From DASPFV01 sp035620975 (GTDB taxonomy: Bacteria > Acidobacteriota > Vicinamibacteria > Vicinamibacterales > 2-12-FULL-66-21), in assembly GCA_035620975.1 (NCBI GenBank), contig DASPFV010000264.1, forward strand, positions 3,690 to 67,689: 64,000 bases of DNA. The letters are read 5' to 3'. The stretch's first letter is position 1; each line of letters starts with the position of its first letter. The position numbers and the translations under genes are program-made. Positions 50,310 to 58,766 of this stretch are shown here, piece after piece. The notes beneath the pieces are model-generated. The model ran no database searches and was not told the origin of the DNA. It worked only from the letters and a program-made list of their open reading frames with translations.

Positions 50310-51335
50310 ATGACCCCGACCACGATGAAGCGGATTGCCGCCGAGCTCGGGGTGTCGATCACGACGGTCTCCAAGGTCCTCAACGACCAGCCCGACATCG
50401 GACCCGCCACCCGCGCGCGCGTGCTGGCCAAGGTGGAGGAGCTCGGCTACCGGCCGAACGCAGTCGCGCGCAGCCTCACCCTGCGGCGCACGCACACCCT
50501 CGGCGTCGTCATCCCCGATCTCATGCACACGTTCTTCGTCGAAGTGGTTGCCGGGATCGAGGCGGTCACGAGCGCGCGGGGCTACGGCATCCTGCTCTGC
50601 AGCTCGGGCGAGAATCCGCGGAAGGAGCGCTCCGAGCTCGAGATGCTCCGCTCGCGGCAGGTCGACGGCATCGTGCTCGCCTCCGTTCATGCGTCGACCA
50701 ACAGCGACGTCCTCAAGCGCCTCACGGCACTCGGCTGCGCGCTCGTGATGATCGACCGCGACGATCACCCGCGCGTGAAGTGCCATCGCGTCCTGACCAA
50801 CGATGAGCAGGTCGGACGGCTGGCGACCGCCCACCTGGCCGAACAGGGGCGGCGCGCCATCGCGCACATCGCCGGCCCGCCGATTCTTCACGCCAAGCGA
50901 CGGGAAGAAGGGTATCTCGCGACGGTGCAGGAGCTCGGCCTGCCATTCCATCCGTCCTGGGTCGTCCGCGGCGGGTTCATGGAGACGGACGGGTATCGCG
51001 CGATGCGCCAGATGCTGATCGACCGGCGCAGCGTGGACGCCGTGTTCGCGGCGAACGATCCGGCGGCCATCGGGGCCATGAAGGCAATCTGGGAGGCTGG
51101 CCTTCGCGTGCCGGAAGACATCGCCGTCGTCGGAGCCGGCGACGTGGCCTACGGCGACCTGCTGCGGATCCCGCTCACCACCGTCAGCTGGTCACGCGAC
51201 GACCTGGGACGCAAGGCGGCGGAGCTGCTGCTGGATCAGATGGGCCCGCACCCCGAAGGGCCATTCCAGCGCGTCGTGATCCCGCCCCGCCTGCTCGTCC
51301 GCCAGTCCAGCCTGGCCGCGCGCACGCTGCCCTGA
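50310..51335 (+). CDS. LacI-family transcriptional regulator
   Basis: A 341-residue regulator. The N-terminal helix-turn-helix and hinge (about 5-60) read MKRIAAELGVSITTVSKVLND then LGYRPNAVARSL. The C-terminal periplasmic-binding-protein-like domain has TLGVVIPDLMHTFFVEVVAGIE, AHIAGPP and DAVFAANDPAAIGAMKAI, ending near residue 335. It sits 124 bp before the mannonate dehydratase gene in the same direction and is probably a uronate-responsive repressor of that gene. ATG 50310 matches family length (about 335). Confidence 0.88.
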   Translation: MTPTTMKRIAAELGVSITTVSKVLNDQPDIGPATRARVLAKVEELGYRPNAVARSLTLRRTHTLGVVIPDLMHTFFVEVVAGIEAVTSARGYGILLCSSGENPRKERSELEMLRSRQVDGIVLASVHASTNSDVLKRLTALGCALVMIDRDDHPRVKCHRVLTNDEQVGRLATAHLAEQGRRAIAHIAGPPILHAKRREEGYLATVQELGLPFHPSWVVRGGFMETDGYRAMRQMLIDRRSVDAVFAANDPAAIGAMKAIWEAGLRVPEDIAVVGAGDVAYGDLLRIPLTTVSWSRDDLGRKAAELLLDQMGPHPEGPFQRVVIPPRLLVRQSSLAARTLP

Positions 51336-51458
51336 ATCACCGATTCTGCCCCGCGTGACGGTGCGGCTTCGTTTCTGACGGGACACGTCCGCGTCCCGTG
51401 TTCGGAGCTATCCGCGCCAATCGGTGCTCCCGGACCATCCGTGATAACGTCGCCGCGA

Positions 51459-52664
51459 ATGAGAATCACGGACGGCCGCGTGATCGTCTGCAGTCCCGGC
51501 CGCAACTTCGTGACGCTGAAGCTCGTCACCGAAGACGGCGTGGACGGGCTGGGCGATGCGACCCTGAACGGGCGTGAGCTGGCGGTGGCCAGCTACCTCC
51601 GCGATCACGTGGTGCCGCTGCTCATCGGCCGCGACGCTCGCCGCATCGAGGACACCTGGCAGTACCTGTACAAGGGGGCCTACTGGCGCCGCGGCCCGGT
51701 CACCATGACGGCGATCGGTGCCGTCGACACGGCTCTGTGGGACATCCTGGGCAAGGCCGCCGGCCGGCCCGTGTACCAGCTGCTCGGCGGCGCATCCCGT
51801 GAGTCCGTCATGGTGTACGCCCATGCCAGTGGTCGAACGGTCGAGGAGACCCTCGAATCCGTGGCCCGCCACGCCGCGGCCGGGTACCGCGCGATTCGTG
51901 CGCAGTGCGCCATCCCCGGCCTGTCCGATGCCTACGGCGTCGGCAAGACCCGGACGTACGAGCCGGCCGAGCGCGGACGCGCCCCCGAGACAGCCTGGAG
52001 CACCGAGCTCTACCTCGAGTTCGTGCCCTCGCTCTTCGAGCGCCTGCGACGGGAGTTCGGGTCGGCGCTGCACCTGCTCCACGACGTCCATCACCGCCTC
52101 AGCCCGATCGAAGCGGGCCGCCTCGGCCGCCAGCTCGAGCCCGCCAGGCTGTTCTGGCTGGAAGACCCGGTCCCGGCCGAGCTGCAGGCCGGCTTCCGGG
52201 TCATCCGCCAGCACACGGTCACGCCGCTGGCCGTCGGCGAAGTGTTCAATTCGATCTACGATTGCCAGCAGCTGATCCAGGAGCAGCTCATCGACTACAT
52301 TCGCACGTCCGTCACGCACGCCGGGGGGTTGAGCCATCTCCGGAAGATCGCGGCGCTCGCGGAGCTGTATCACGTGAAGACCGGCTGCCACGGCGCGACC
52401 GACCTGAGCCCGGTGTGCATGGCTGCGGCCCTGCACTTCGGACTCAGCGTGCACAACTTCGGTGTGCAGGAGCACATGCCGCACAACGAGGACACCGAGC
52501 GTGTGTTCCGCCACGCCTATACGTTCGAGTCAGGGGCCATGCACCCGGGCGACGCGCCAGGCCTCGGCGTCGGGATCGACGAGGCGCTCGCCGCCACGTT
52601 CCCTTACGTGGCCGCATACCTGCCTGTCGCTCGGAAGGAAGACGGGACGATGCATAACTGGTAG
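51459..52664 (+). CDS. manD: D-mannonate dehydratase (enolase superfamily, ManD)
   Basis: A 401-residue enolase-superfamily enzyme that dehydrates D-mannonate to 2-keto-3-deoxygluconate. Length is typical (402-404). The Mg ligands are Asp in LLHDVHHRLSP, Glu in FWLEDPVPAEL and Glu in VGEVFNS; the basic residues include Tyr/Arg in the loop around residue 150 (GKTRTYEPAERGRAP) and the His of KTGCHGATD. The C-terminal HNEDTERVFRHAYTFESGAMHPGDAPG is a ManD signature. Some ManD homologues dehydrate D-gluconate or have low activity, so specificity should be treated as probable. KDG made here joins the KdgK/KdgA route. Confidence 0.87.
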   Translation: MRITDGRVIVCSPGRNFVTLKLVTEDGVDGLGDATLNGRELAVASYLRDHVVPLLIGRDARRIEDTWQYLYKGAYWRRGPVTMTAIGAVDTALWDILGKAAGRPVYQLLGGASRESVMVYAHASGRTVEETLESVARHAAAGYRAIRAQCAIPGLSDAYGVGKTRTYEPAERGRAPETAWSTELYLEFVPSLFERLRREFGSALHLLHDVHHRLSPIEAGRLGRQLEPARLFWLEDPVPAELQAGFRVIRQHTVTPLAVGEVFNSIYDCQQLIQEQLIDYIRTSVTHAGGLSHLRKIAALAELYHVKTGCHGATDLSPVCMAAALHFGLSVHNFGVQEHMPHNEDTERVFRHAYTFESGAMHPGDAPGLGVGIDEALAATFPYVAAYLPVARKEDGTMHNW

Positions 52665-52667
52665 ATC

Positions 52668-52709
52668 GGGTTCAAGGTTCAAGCTTCAAGGTTCAGGGTT
52701 CAGGGTTCG
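52668..52709 (+). repeat. Heptameric GGGTTCA-type repeat in gene leader
   Basis: About six copies between manD and the DUF1080 gene, 33 bp before its start codon, G-rich on the coding strand. Confidence 0.8.
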
Positions 52710-52741
52710 ACGCGGTGATTCGAAGACAGCGAGGTGTGCAC

Positions 52742-53485
52742 ATGTCAGGACCAATCGTTCGCTCGCTGGTGGGGTTCATGCTCGTCGGGGCGGCTGCGAC
52801 GGGGCTGGCGCAGACGCCGGCGGGTCAGCAGGCCGCCCGGCTGACGGATGCCGAGAAGCAGGCCGGGTGGACGCTGCTGTTCGACGGCCAGTCCCTGAAG
52901 GGCTGGCGCGGCTACAAGCGCGCGGATGCGACGGAAACGCGGTGGAAGGTCGAGAACGGGATGCTCGCGATCGACCCCGGCGACGGCAAGGACACGCGCG
53001 GGGCGCGCGACATCATCACCACGGACACCTACGACCAGTTCGAGCTGACCTTCGAGTGGCGGGTGTCGGAGGGGGGCAACAGCGGCGTGAAGTACTTCGT
53101 CCTCGAGGACCGCGACGCCGCCATCGGGCACGAGTACCAGATCATCGACGACGAGCGCCACGCCGACGCGAAGGTCGGCCCGAATCGGCAGACCGCGGCG
53201 TTCTACGACGTACTGGCCGCGGAGAACCGGCCGCTCAAGCCGGCGGGCGAGTTCAACCAGTCGCGCATCGTGGTGCAGGGCCGGACGGTCGAGCACTGGC
53301 TGAACGGCACACGCGTCCTGCAGTACGAGCTCGCCAGCCCGGATCTGCTGAAGGCCGTCGAGGCGAGCAAGTTCAAGGGGATCGAGCGCTTCGGGAAGCC
53401 GCAGAAGGGACACATTCTGCTGCAGGACCACGGCGATCGCGTCTGGTATCGCAACATCAGGATCCGTCGGCTCGCCACGAGCTGA
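52742..53485 (+). CDS. Exported DUF1080 (3-keto-disaccharide hydrolase family) protein
   Basis: A 247-residue secreted protein with a signal peptide (about 5-24). The DUF1080 domain starts with WTLLFDGQSLKGWRGYK and includes EWRVSEGGNSGVKYFV, GHEYQIIDDERHADAK and HILLQDHGDRVWYRNI at the end. The QDHG element is the family's characteristic closing motif. It is followed after 79 bp by a Gfo/Idh gene, the partner expected for 3-keto-glycoside chemistry. Start ATG 52742 is preferred over 52715 because it opens directly with the signal peptide. Confidence 0.85.
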   Translation: MSGPIVRSLVGFMLVGAAATGLAQTPAGQQAARLTDAEKQAGWTLLFDGQSLKGWRGYKRADATETRWKVENGMLAIDPGDGKDTRGARDIITTDTYDQFELTFEWRVSEGGNSGVKYFVLEDRDAAIGHEYQIIDDERHADAKVGPNRQTAAFYDVLAAENRPLKPAGEFNQSRIVVQGRTVEHWLNGTRVLQYELASPDLLKAVEASKFKGIERFGKPQKGHILLQDHGDRVWYRNIRIRRLATS

Positions 53486-53564
53486 GACGCGGCCGGCGCG
53501 ATCGGTCTACCGTCCTGATACGTCGGCGGGCGCCGGGACAGGCCGGAGATGGGAGCTGGAGAAC

Positions 53565-54596
53565 GTGCACATCGGCATCCTCGGCGCCGGGAACATCAGC
53601 GACACGCATACGCGCGCGGCGCGCGAGATCCCAGGCGTTCGGGTCGTCGCCGTATGCGGGCGGACGCGTGAACGGGCGGAGGCGCTCGCCGGGCGGGCGG
53701 GCGCCACGCCCTACACTGACGTGCAGCAGTTTCTCGCGCACAGGCCGATGGACCTCGTCGCAATCGGAAGTCCGTCGGGGCTCCATGCCGGCCATGCCAT
53801 TCCCGCCGTCCGGCAGGGCCTGCACGTCGTCGTCGAGAAGCCGCTGGATATCTCGGTGGCCCGCGTGGACGAACTGGCCGCCGAGGCCGAGCGCGCCGGC
53901 GTGAAAGTGGGGGTGTTCTTTCAGGACCGTCTCAAGCCCGACGTCCGGCGCATGAAATCACTCGTCGACAGCGGGCGGCTCGGCACCCCGGTGCTGGCGT
54001 CGGGCCACGTGAAATGGTACCGGCCGCCCGAGTACTACGGCGGCTCGCGCTGGCGTGGCACGTGGGCGCTCGACGGTGGCGGCGCGCTCATGAACCAGGG
54101 CATCCACACCGCGGATCTGCTCCTGCATCTCTTCGGCGACGTCGTCAGCGTCTCGGCCCGTGCCGCCACGCGGGTCCACCGCATCGAGGTCGAGGACACG
54201 GTGGTGGCCGCGCTCGAGTTCGAGAGCGGCGCGCTCGGCGTGCTGGAGGCGGCCACCTCGATTTATCCGGGCTACGCCAGGCGCCTCGAGCTCACCGGCG
54301 TGGAGGGAACGCTGATCCTCGATCACGATCGGCTCGCCGGCATCGATCTGAAAACGCCATCGGACGACAGGCCGACACCGCCGGACGGTGCCGGCGCTCA
54401 GAGCGCAGCCTCACCCATCGTGGGCGACGCGACACCGCATCGGCGGATCCTGGAGGACTTCCTGAACGCGATTGCCACTGGCGGCCGCCCGGCGTGCGAC
54501 GCCCGCGAGGGCCGCCGCAGCGTCGCGCTCGTGGAGGCAATCTACCGCTCGGCGCGCGAGAATCGCCCCGTCCCGGTCGACCGCGCCAACGCCTGA
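53565..54596 (+). CDS. Gfo/Idh/MocA oxidoreductase (cytoplasmic)
   Basis: A 343-residue NAD(P)-dependent oxidoreductase without signal peptide, starting at GTG 53565. The Rossmann loop is GILGAGNISDTH (3-14) and the EKP motif is VVEKPLDIS (about 93). The substrate region has GTWALDGGGALMNQGIHTADLLLHLFG with the catalytic His. It resembles oxidoreductases acting on sugars or inositols. Genomic order (LacI, ManD, DUF1080, Gfo/Idh) makes a catabolic operon likely. Confidence 0.87.
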   Translation: MHIGILGAGNISDTHTRAAREIPGVRVVAVCGRTRERAEALAGRAGATPYTDVQQFLAHRPMDLVAIGSPSGLHAGHAIPAVRQGLHVVVEKPLDISVARVDELAAEAERAGVKVGVFFQDRLKPDVRRMKSLVDSGRLGTPVLASGHVKWYRPPEYYGGSRWRGTWALDGGGALMNQGIHTADLLLHLFGDVVSVSARAATRVHRIEVEDTVVAALEFESGALGVLEAATSIYPGYARRLELTGVEGTLILDHDRLAGIDLKTPSDDRPTPPDGAGAQSAASPIVGDATPHRRILEDFLNAIATGGRPACDAREGRRSVALVEAIYRSARENRPVPVDRANA

Positions 54597-54803
54597 ACCC
54601 GGTGACCCTGGCCAAACCCAGGCCTGGTATTCCCTCGGCACTCACTCGGGTCTGTCATGGAGACACGACCCCACGACAACCACGATGCAACGATGCCACG
54701 CTGACACGAGATGCCCTGACGAAAACAGCCACCGTACCTTCGTCAATCGTGAGCATCGTGCCGGCCGTGGGTTCGTGCCTGCGCGACTCAAGCTGCATGC
54801 GGA

Positions 54804-54864
54804 GAGTTCCAGGGTTAGAACCTTGAACCTTGGAACCTTGAATCCTGAATCCTGACTCCTGAAA
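54804..54864 (-). repeat. Degenerate heptameric repeat (C-rich on plus strand)
   Basis: AACCTTGA and AATCCTGA-type units, the complement of the GGGTTCA family, end just before the SDR stop codon in a convergent gap. Confidence 0.7.
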
Positions 54865-54868
54865 CGGT

Positions 54869-55651
54869 TCAGCCCCGCCGATACCCGAGCGTCGCGCCGC
54901 CTTCGACGGGCAGCGCGACGCCCGTGATGAACGACGCGGCCGGTGACGCCAGAAAGAGGACGGCCGACGCGATCTCGTCTGGCTCCGCCATGCGGTTCGT
55001 CAGGTGCATCGCCGCCTGCCCGCGGAGCACGCCTTCCGGATCCGGCAGCGTGTTGGCCCACCCGCGCATCAGCGCCGTGTCCACGCCCGCCGGGCAGACG
55101 CAGTTGACACGGATGCCGTCGGCCCCGAGCTCCAGGGCCAGGGCCTTGGTCAGCGAGATGACGGCCCCCTTCGTGGCCACATACACGGCGCCACGTGCCT
55201 GACCCACGATCCCTGTCATCGACGAGACGCAGACGATGCAGCCGCGCGACTGCCGCAGCAGTGGAACCGTTGCCCGGATGACGTTGAGCGCACCTCTCAG
55301 GTTCACCGCCACGAGCCGGTCGATCTCCTCTTCCGTGTACTCGTCGATCGCGCGGGCGAAATGGATCCCGGCATTGCTCACCAGCACGTCGAGCCCGCCG
55401 AAGGCGCCGGCGCAGCGCCGGGCCGCGTCGGCCATCGCCGCGGGCTGAGTGACATCGGCCTCCACCGCGAGCGCGCTGGCTCCCGCCGCGCAGAGGTCCG
55501 TCGCCAGCTGTGTCGCTTCGGCTTCCTCGCGGTCGACGAGCACCACGGCGGCGCCGGCCCTGGCGAACTGAAGGGCCGTGGCCCGGCCGATGCCGCGCGC
55601 CGCCCCGGTGACGAGCGCGATCCGCCCGGCAAACTCCCGGGTGTCGCTCAC
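54869..55651 (-). CDS. Short-chain dehydrogenase/reductase
   Basis: A 260-residue classical SDR: VTGAARGIGRATALQFA (about 14-30), SNAGIHFAR, the Ser in CVSSMTGIVG, YVATKGAV (Tyr, Lys) and FITGVALPVEGGAT at the C-terminus. The GTG start overlaps the stop of the solute-binding-protein gene (GTGA). Fourth and last gene of the leftward ApbE operon. With the SDR at 56925-57701 it forms a pair of distinct oxidoreductases; substrates unknown, sugars or sugar acids likely. Confidence 0.82.
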   Translation of the reverse strand: MSDTREFAGRIALVTGAARGIGRATALQFARAGAAVVLVDREEAEATQLATDLCAAGASALAVEADVTQPAAMADAARRCAGAFGGLDVLVSNAGIHFARAIDEYTEEEIDRLVAVNLRGALNVIRATVPLLRQSRGCIVCVSSMTGIVGQARGAVYVATKGAVISLTKALALELGADGIRVNCVCPAGVDTALMRGWANTLPDPEGVLRGQAAMHLTNRMAEPDEIASAVLFLASPAASFITGVALPVEGGATLGYRRG

Positions 55652-56925
55652 GAGCTGACCGCCGCGGTCACGAAGGGCAGCACGTCGGCCGCTGCCTGGC
55701 GCACGGCCTCCGCCGGAGGAATCTCGCCCTGCATGGCGCGCTGCACCGCGTGCCAGATGGCGTCCTCGCACCCGGGATAGGTCGCGAAGCGCGGCGGAAT
55801 GATCATCGTCTTTTCGGCGTCGGCCAGGAGGGCCCACCTGCGGCTCTCCGCGGCGTCCGAATCAGCTTCCTGCCGGACCCGCGCGAGCGCGCTCGCGCGG
55901 CACGGTATGGCACCGCGGCGCGCTTCGCCCAATTGTGCGTCGAACGACGTGAGGAAGGTGAGCAGCCGGCCTGCGCCGGACCGGTTCGGCGCCGATGCGG
56001 GAATGGCAAACGAGTGGCAGCCCGCGTAGGCGGCGCGGACGCCGGCGGGGCCCGCCGGGAGCGGCGCGAGCCCGACGTGGTCCGGGACGCGGCACGTCGC
56101 CGCCGACCGATAGAGATGATAGCTGCCGGGCCAGTCGCATACCATGGCGGCCTCGCCCGCCCGGAACGCCGCCGAGATCTCGTCGTAGTGCCAGCGGGGC
56201 AGCTCGCGCGGCGTCACGGCACGGACGTGGTGCAGCTCCGCGATCGTCGAGGCGGCCCACACGCCGGCCGGCGAATCGAACGCCGGCCGCAGGGACGCGT
56301 CGAACAGCTCGCCCCCCGCGCCGACCAGCAGCTCGTAGAACGTGCCGAACAGGCCGGAATCCCGACCGGGGAACAGGAACCCGTACAGACCGGGCCTGGT
56401 GAAGAAGCTGGCGACCTCGACGAGCTCCCCCCACGTCGCCGGCATCCTCAACGGACGCCCGCTCTTTCGCTCGAAGGCCGCGCGCTCGGACGGATCCTCC
56501 AGGAGATCACGTCGGTAGTGCAGCAGCCGCACGTCGACGTTGCGGGGCACCTGCAGCAGACGGCCTCCGATGGTGGCCAGCTCCGCCGGCCGCCGCAGCA
56601 GATCCTGTCTCTGGGCCTCGTCAACGATGTCGTCGAGTGCGGAGAGCCACCGGGCCTGCGACGGTGCGTACTTGGTGTGGGTGGAGAGGAGGTCGATCCC
56701 GGGGTCGCCCGCGCCGAAGGCCTGCCGTACGAAGGCGTTCAGCTCGGGATGCGGGAGCCGCGCGACCACCTCGACGCGGATCCCTGTCCCCTGCTCGAAA
56801 GCCGGGATGGATTCGTACAGCGGGTCGTACATCGGCCCGCCGACGAGCGCCGCGCGTACGACAGTGCCCCTGCCTCCCGCCTGTCCGCGGAAGCCTGACG
56901 GGGCCGGGCCCGCGACCCTCTCCAC
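55648..56925 (-). CDS. Family 1 solute-binding protein without a visible signal peptide
   Basis: A 425-residue protein with the ABC sugar-binding fold: VRAALVGGPMYDPLYESIPAFEQGTGIRVEVV is the first beta-alpha unit and DLLSTHTKYAPSQARWLSALDD a hinge-side segment; FAIPASAPNRSGAGRLLTFLTS and IPPRFATYPGCEDAIWHAVQRAM match the C-terminal lobe. Unlike normal family members, no signal peptide or lipobox precedes the first strand; the chain starts with about 20 Gly/Arg/Pro-rich residues at GTG 56925, which overlaps the upstream SDR stop as TAGTG. No ABC permease or ATPase lies in this operon. Either export information is lost, or it is a cytoplasmic binder. Confidence 0.7.
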   Translation of the reverse strand: MERVAGPAPSGFRGQAGGRGTVVRAALVGGPMYDPLYESIPAFEQGTGIRVEVVARLPHPELNAFVRQAFGAGDPGIDLLSTHTKYAPSQARWLSALDDIVDEAQRQDLLRRPAELATIGGRLLQVPRNVDVRLLHYRRDLLEDPSERAAFERKSGRPLRMPATWGELVEVASFFTRPGLYGFLFPGRDSGLFGTFYELLVGAGGELFDASLRPAFDSPAGVWAASTIAELHHVRAVTPRELPRWHYDEISAAFRAGEAAMVCDWPGSYHLYRSAATCRVPDHVGLAPLPAGPAGVRAAYAGCHSFAIPASAPNRSGAGRLLTFLTSFDAQLGEARRGAIPCRASALARVRQEADSDAAESRRWALLADAEKTMIIPPRFATYPGCEDAIWHAVQRAMQGEIPPAEAVRQAAADVLPFVTAAVSS

Positions 56926-57701
56926 TAGCCTTTCCAGCCCCCGTCGATCATGAGCGCCGATCCTGTCACGAACGCGGCCTCGTCGCTCGCCAGGTAGAGC
57001 GCCGCCGCGGCGATCTCGTCGGGACGTCCCATCCGGCCGAGCGCCTGGGTCGAGCACATCTGCCGGTAGGCGCGCTCGGGGTCGGGATACTCGCGAAGCC
57101 GCGCCGCCACGAAGGGGGTCTCCACGCGGCCGGGACAGATGCAGTTCACGCGCACGTTGTCCGCAGCGTGGTCCAGCGCCATGGCCTTCGTGAGCCCGAC
57201 GATGGCGAACTTGGTGATGCAGTAGGCGAGGCGATCGGGAATTCCGACCGTGCCGGCGACCGAGGCCATGTTCACGATGCTGCCGGAACGACGCGCGAGC
57301 ATCCCGGCGATGAAGGCGCGAGTGACATTGAACACCCCGCGCACGTTGACGGCGTACAGGCCGTCCAGGTCCTCGCCCCGCGTGGTCGCCATCGTGCCGA
57401 CGTGGCCGATGCCCGCATTGTTGACGAGCACGTCGAGGTGCCCGGCCGCGCCGATCACGGCTGCTGCGGCCAGGCCGCACGCCTCTTCATCCGTGACGTC
57501 GAGGGCCAGCGGCGCGGCGCGGCCTCCGCTGTCCTGAATGCGGGACGCGGTGGCACGCGCGCTGGCCTCGTCACGGTCCGTCGCGAACACGAAGGCGCCC
57601 GCACTGGCGAGGGTCTCGGCGATGGCGGCGCCGATGCCGGAGCCGGCGCCCGTGACGAGGGCGGTCCTGCCCGACAGGTCGAAGGGTTTTCTGGAGGTCA
57701 T
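56925..57701 (-). CDS. Short-chain dehydrogenase/reductase
   Basis: A 258-residue classical SDR: VTGAGSGIGAAIAETLA (about 16-32), NNAGIGHVG, Ser in NMASVAGTVG, YCITKFAIVG and FVTGSALMIDGG. The ATG starts directly next to the ApbE stop with no gap, and its stop overlaps the start of the solute-binding-protein gene. It is probably co-translated with both. Substrate not known. Confidence 0.83.
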   Translation of the reverse strand: MTSRKPFDLSGRTALVTGAGSGIGAAIAETLASAGAFVFATDRDEASARATASRIQDSGGRAAPLALDVTDEEACGLAAAAVIGAAGHLDVLVNNAGIGHVGTMATTRGEDLDGLYAVNVRGVFNVTRAFIAGMLARRSGSIVNMASVAGTVGIPDRLAYCITKFAIVGLTKAMALDHAADNVRVNCICPGRVETPFVAARLREYPDPERAYRQMCSTQALGRMGRPDEIAAAALYLASDEAAFVTGSALMIDGGWKG

Positions 57702-58712
57702 TCAGCGGCAGCTCGAGGTCTCAATCATCGCACCATCCCAGGCTCCCACGACAATCGCATCATCCGCATCGTCCTGCGAGAGGATGGCGAGCGTGTCGGC
57801 ATGCGCCTGGTGATACCGGGCAGCGAGGGCGAGGCCGCCGACGAGGAAAGCCGTGGACAGGGCGTCCGCGTCGGCAGCGCTGCGCGTGGCGACGGTCGCG
57901 CTCCGCAGACCCTGGGCCGGCCACCCGGTACGCGGATCGAGCACGTGGCCGTAGCGGCGGCCGTCGTCGAGCACGTACTGCTCGCCGGCGCCGCTGGTCG
58001 CCAGCGCGGCGCCGCGCAGGACGACGCGCGCGAGCGTCCCGCCGGAGAGCAGCGGCCGGAGCGCCACCGGCCATCCGCCGCGATCCGATCCGATCGCGCG
58101 GAGGCTGCTGCGGCCCGCCGACAGCAGCGCCTGGACCACGCCGAGTCGTTCGAGCTTTGCGGCCATCTGATCGAGCGCATAGCCCTTGCCGATACTCCCG
58201 AGGTTCAGCTCTACCCCGGGCCGGGCGAAGCGCACGGTTTCCGCCGCCGCGTCGAGCTCCACGTGCCGCATCCCTACGACCTGGCGGGCGCGGTCGACGT
58301 CTTCGGCCGGGGGCACCCGCCCCGCGCGGCGCAGAAACCCCCAGCATCGGCTGAGCGGCGCCGATGTGATGTCGAACGCGCCGTCGGTCGCGGCGCTGAG
58401 CGCCGAGGCGCGCTGCAGCAGCACGAACAGTGCCGGATGCACGCGAACCGGTCCGGCGGCCGCCAACCGGTTGATCTGCGAGAGCTCGCTCTCCGGCCGG
58501 AACACGCTGAGCCGGGCTTCCAGCCGATCCGCCAGGTTGAGCGCCGTCCGCGCCGCGGGCACCCACTCGGGGTGCTCACCGGGCAGCAGCACCTCGAACC
58601 GGCAGGCCATGATCCGCCGGTGGACACGAATCCAGTGCCCCTCCCCCGGTGCCGACTCCCGCTCCCGTCCGTCGAAGGTAAGAAACTCGCGCCGGCTGAT
58701 CGATGTGCCCAT
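57702..58712 (-). CDS. apbE: ApbE-family FAD:protein FMN transferase
   Basis: A 336-residue enzyme that attaches FMN from FAD to a Ser or Thr of target proteins. Conserved motifs are SVFRPESELSQINRL, DGAFDITSAPL, NLGSIGKGYALDQ, SAGRSSLRAIG, YGHVLDPRTGWPAQG and the Mg-binding ADALSTAFLVGG. The head contains SRREFLTFD, a Tat-like motif, but no hydrophobic segment follows, so export is doubtful. First gene of the leftward operon with two SDRs and a solute-binding protein; a flavinylated target is not obvious among them. Confidence 0.87.
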   Translation of the reverse strand: MGTSISRREFLTFDGRERESAPGEGHWIRVHRRIMACRFEVLLPGEHPEWVPAARTALNLADRLEARLSVFRPESELSQINRLAAAGPVRVHPALFVLLQRASALSAATDGAFDITSAPLSRCWGFLRRAGRVPPAEDVDRARQVVGMRHVELDAAAETVRFARPGVELNLGSIGKGYALDQMAAKLERLGVVQALLSAGRSSLRAIGSDRGGWPVALRPLLSGGTLARVVLRGAALATSGAGEQYVLDDGRRYGHVLDPRTGWPAQGLRSATVATRSAADADALSTAFLVGGLALAARYHQAHADTLAILSQDDADDAIVVGAWDGAMIETSSCR

Positions 58713-58733
58713 GGATGCCCGCCCGCCGCAGCG

Positions 58734-58757
58734 CTGAACCCTGAACCCTGAACCCCG
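58734..58757 (-). repeat. Heptameric GGGTTCA repeat (on the minus strand)
   Basis: Three near-exact copies in the divergent apbE-galK gap, 9 bp before the galK start. G-rich strand is that of apbE. Confidence 0.8.
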
Positions 58758-58766
58758 AAGGTCCTC

